Assembly (NCBI GenBank): GCA_037384065.1
Contig: JARROJ010000002.1
Span: 1-64,000 of the forward strand
DNA length: 64,000 bases
Direction: 5' to 3'
DNA from: JABDPF01 sp037384065
Lineage (GTDB): Bacteria > Pseudomonadota > Gammaproteobacteria > Xanthomonadales > SZUA-36
The translations under genes and the position numbers were made by a program. Below, piece by piece: positions 62,853 through 64,000 of this stretch; position 1 is the stretch's first letter, and each line of letters begins with the position of its first letter. Under the pieces are notes generated by a model, which was given only the letters and a program-made list of their open reading frames with translations, searched no databases and was not told the origin of the DNA.

Positions 62853-63833
62853 TTGGACGTCCTGGTCACCGGCGGCGGCGGGTTTCTCGGCAGCGCGATC
62901 TGCCGTGAACTGGCGGGCCGCGGGCACCGCGTGATCGCCTACCAGCGCAATCCGGCCGAGCACCTGGCCCGCTTCGGGGTCGAGTCCGTCAGCGGCGACA
63001 TCGGCGACCGCGAGCGGCTGACCGCGGCCGCCGCGGGGTGCGACGCGATCATACACACCGCCGCCAAGGCCGGAATATGGGGCGATCCGGCCGATTACCG
63101 ACGCATCAACATCGATGGGACGCGCAGCGTCGTCGCCGCCTGTCGCGCGGGCGGGATCGGTCTGCTCGTGCACACCAGTTCGCCGAGCATCGTCCACACC
63201 GGGGGCGACATCGAGGGCGGCGACGAATCGCTGCCGCTCGCGACCCGGTTCAGCGCGCCCTACCCGGAAACCAAGGCCGCGGCCGAACGACGGGTGCTGG
63301 CGGCCAACGGCGACAACCTGAAGACCTGCGCCCTGCGTCCGCACCTGATCTGGGGCCCCGGCGACCCGCACATCCTGCCGCGACTCGCGGCAAGGGCCCG
63401 CGGCGGGCGCTTGGCCCTGCCGGCGCCGCACAAGGTCATCGACACGGTGTTCGTGGACAACGCGGCCCTGGCCCACGTCAAGGCGTTGCAGGAACTCGCC
63501 GGGCGCGGGCGCTGCGCCGGCAAAGCGTACTTCGTGACCAACAACGAACCGCTGCCGCAGGGCGAGATCGTCCGGCGTCTGCTCGCGGCGCTGGGCATGG
63601 ACGTCACCATTCGCGCCGTTCCGGCCGGCCTGGCGCTGACCGCCGGCGCGGTCGCCGAGTGGGCGTGGCGCTTTTTCCGGATCCAGGGCGAACCCCCCGC
63701 CACGCGGTTCTCGGTGGAACAACTGGCGACCGCCCACTGGTTCGACACCAGCGCCGCGGTGCGGGATTTCGGCTACCTGCCGACGGTTTCGATCGAGGAA
63801 GGGCTGGCGATACTCTCGGAACAGGGGCTGTAA
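62853..63833 (+). CDS. oleD: OleD NADPH-dependent 2-alkyl-3-ketoacid reductase
   Basis: Reduces the OleA product to a beta-hydroxy acid. Extended short-chain dehydrogenase of 326 residues: nucleotide motif VTGGGGFLGSAI at the N-terminus, HTSSPSIVHTGG supplying the serine, and YPETKAAAER the Tyr-x3-Lys pair. The start is taken as TTG 62853, three bases after oleC, because the nucleotide-binding strand begins at once; no ATG or GTG precedes it in frame. Last gene of the cluster. Confidence 0.94.
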   Translation: MDVLVTGGGGFLGSAICRELAGRGHRVIAYQRNPAEHLARFGVESVSGDIGDRERLTAAAAGCDAIIHTAAKAGIWGDPADYRRINIDGTRSVVAACRAGGIGLLVHTSSPSIVHTGGDIEGGDESLPLATRFSAPYPETKAAAERRVLAANGDNLKTCALRPHLIWGPGDPHILPRLAARARGGRLALPAPHKVIDTVFVDNAALAHVKALQELAGRGRCAGKAYFVTNNEPLPQGEIVRRLLAALGMDVTIRAVPAGLALTAGAVAEWAWRFFRIQGEPPATRFSVEQLATAHWFDTSAAVRDFGYLPTVSIEEGLAILSEQGL

Positions 63834-63926
63834 GGCGGTCCGCGTCGCCGGGCCGTTACGCGTTGTGTGGCAGCGCGGTATTCCTCAGCCGCATGCGCGC
63901 CGGCCATGCAGGCGGGCGCGGTGCGC

Positions 63927-64000
63927 CTACCGCCGCGTCACGTGCTCCATCGGCCGCCCGCGCAGCTTGCGCACCCAGTACTCGATGAAGCTGTAATCGA
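63927..64000 (-). CDS. C-terminal tail of an unidentified protein (cut by window edge)
   Basis: On the minus strand, an open frame enters from beyond the window and ends at TAG 63927-63929. The last residues read DYSFIEYWVRKLRGRPMEHV, then TRR. The composition looks coding, with aromatic and basic residues, but the fragment is too short to assign. It is convergent with oleD; the 93 bp between them show nothing I can identify. Confidence 0.4.
   Translation of the reverse strand, partial: DYSFIEYWVRKLRGRPMEHVTRR

Noticed and set aside
61158..63737. Very long antisense open frame opposite oleC and oleD
   Set aside because: The translation shows no family motif and low-complexity Arg/Gly/Ala composition. 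Long antisense frames are expected in GC-rich DNA; the plus strand carries clear OleC and OleD.

Overview
The window comes from a GC-rich gammaproteobacterial chromosome. The dapF-DUF484-xerC, algZ-algR-hemC-hemD-hemX-hemY, ubiE-ubiJ-ubiB and hslV-hslU blocks are all in arrangements typical of Gammaproteobacteria. A complete oleABCD set and a TonB-receptor/sulfotransferase island suggest a relative of Xanthomonadales/Lysobacterales, for example Wenzhouxiangellaceae or Woeseiaceae. That placement is inference from gene content. I see no prophage, insertion sequence, CRISPR array or rRNA, and no gene-free stretch exceeds 300 bp.

Layout. 1-7.4 kb: isocitrate lyase (cut by the window edge) divergent from a LysR regulator; a cyclopropane-fatty-acid-synthase-like methyltransferase coupled to a flavin reductase; a VanX-type dipeptidase; a membrane-protein/XRE-repressor pair with a palindromic operator; a stand-alone arginine deiminase. 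7.4-12 kb: a DUF3465 protein, an outer-membrane protein, tRNA-Arg(CCG) with its terminator, a cytochrome c5, an ExeM-type nuclease lipoprotein and ACP phosphodiesterase. 12-20.5 kb: hydrolases, zapE, bioC, comF, ubiA, tatD, a YheT-type hydrolase, a PlsC-type acyltransferase and a 2Fe-2S flavin reductase. 20.5-27 kb: a palindromic repeat, then the two-component/heme operon on the minus strand. 27-33 kb: lptM-dapF-DUF484-xerC, aquaporin, hslVU.

33-46 kb is the accessory region. It holds three TPR-sulfotransferases, a divergent sulfotransferase-like P-loop protein, a secreted esterase and a 948-residue TonB-dependent receptor. Two secreted proteins follow on the other strand: a transglutaminase-like TPR lipoprotein and a DUF547 protein. 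Together these could take up and modify an unknown substrate; this is the best candidate for an undescribed system in the window.

46-59 kb: molybdo-enzyme maturation genes (mocA-like and xdhC-like) without a local target enzyme, envelope proteins, a GNAT-MOSC-MscS operon, ubiE-ubiJ-ubiB, a YugP-type metallopeptidase, a phospholipase D lipoprotein and a phosphopantetheinyl transferase. 59.2-63.8 kb: oleA-oleB-oleC-oleD, which convert two fatty acyl thioesters to a long-chain internal olefin by head-to-head condensation. Several genes, notably oleB and the ExeM nuclease, lack an ATG, GTG or TTG start where the family N-terminus should begin; CTG initiation is the simplest reading.
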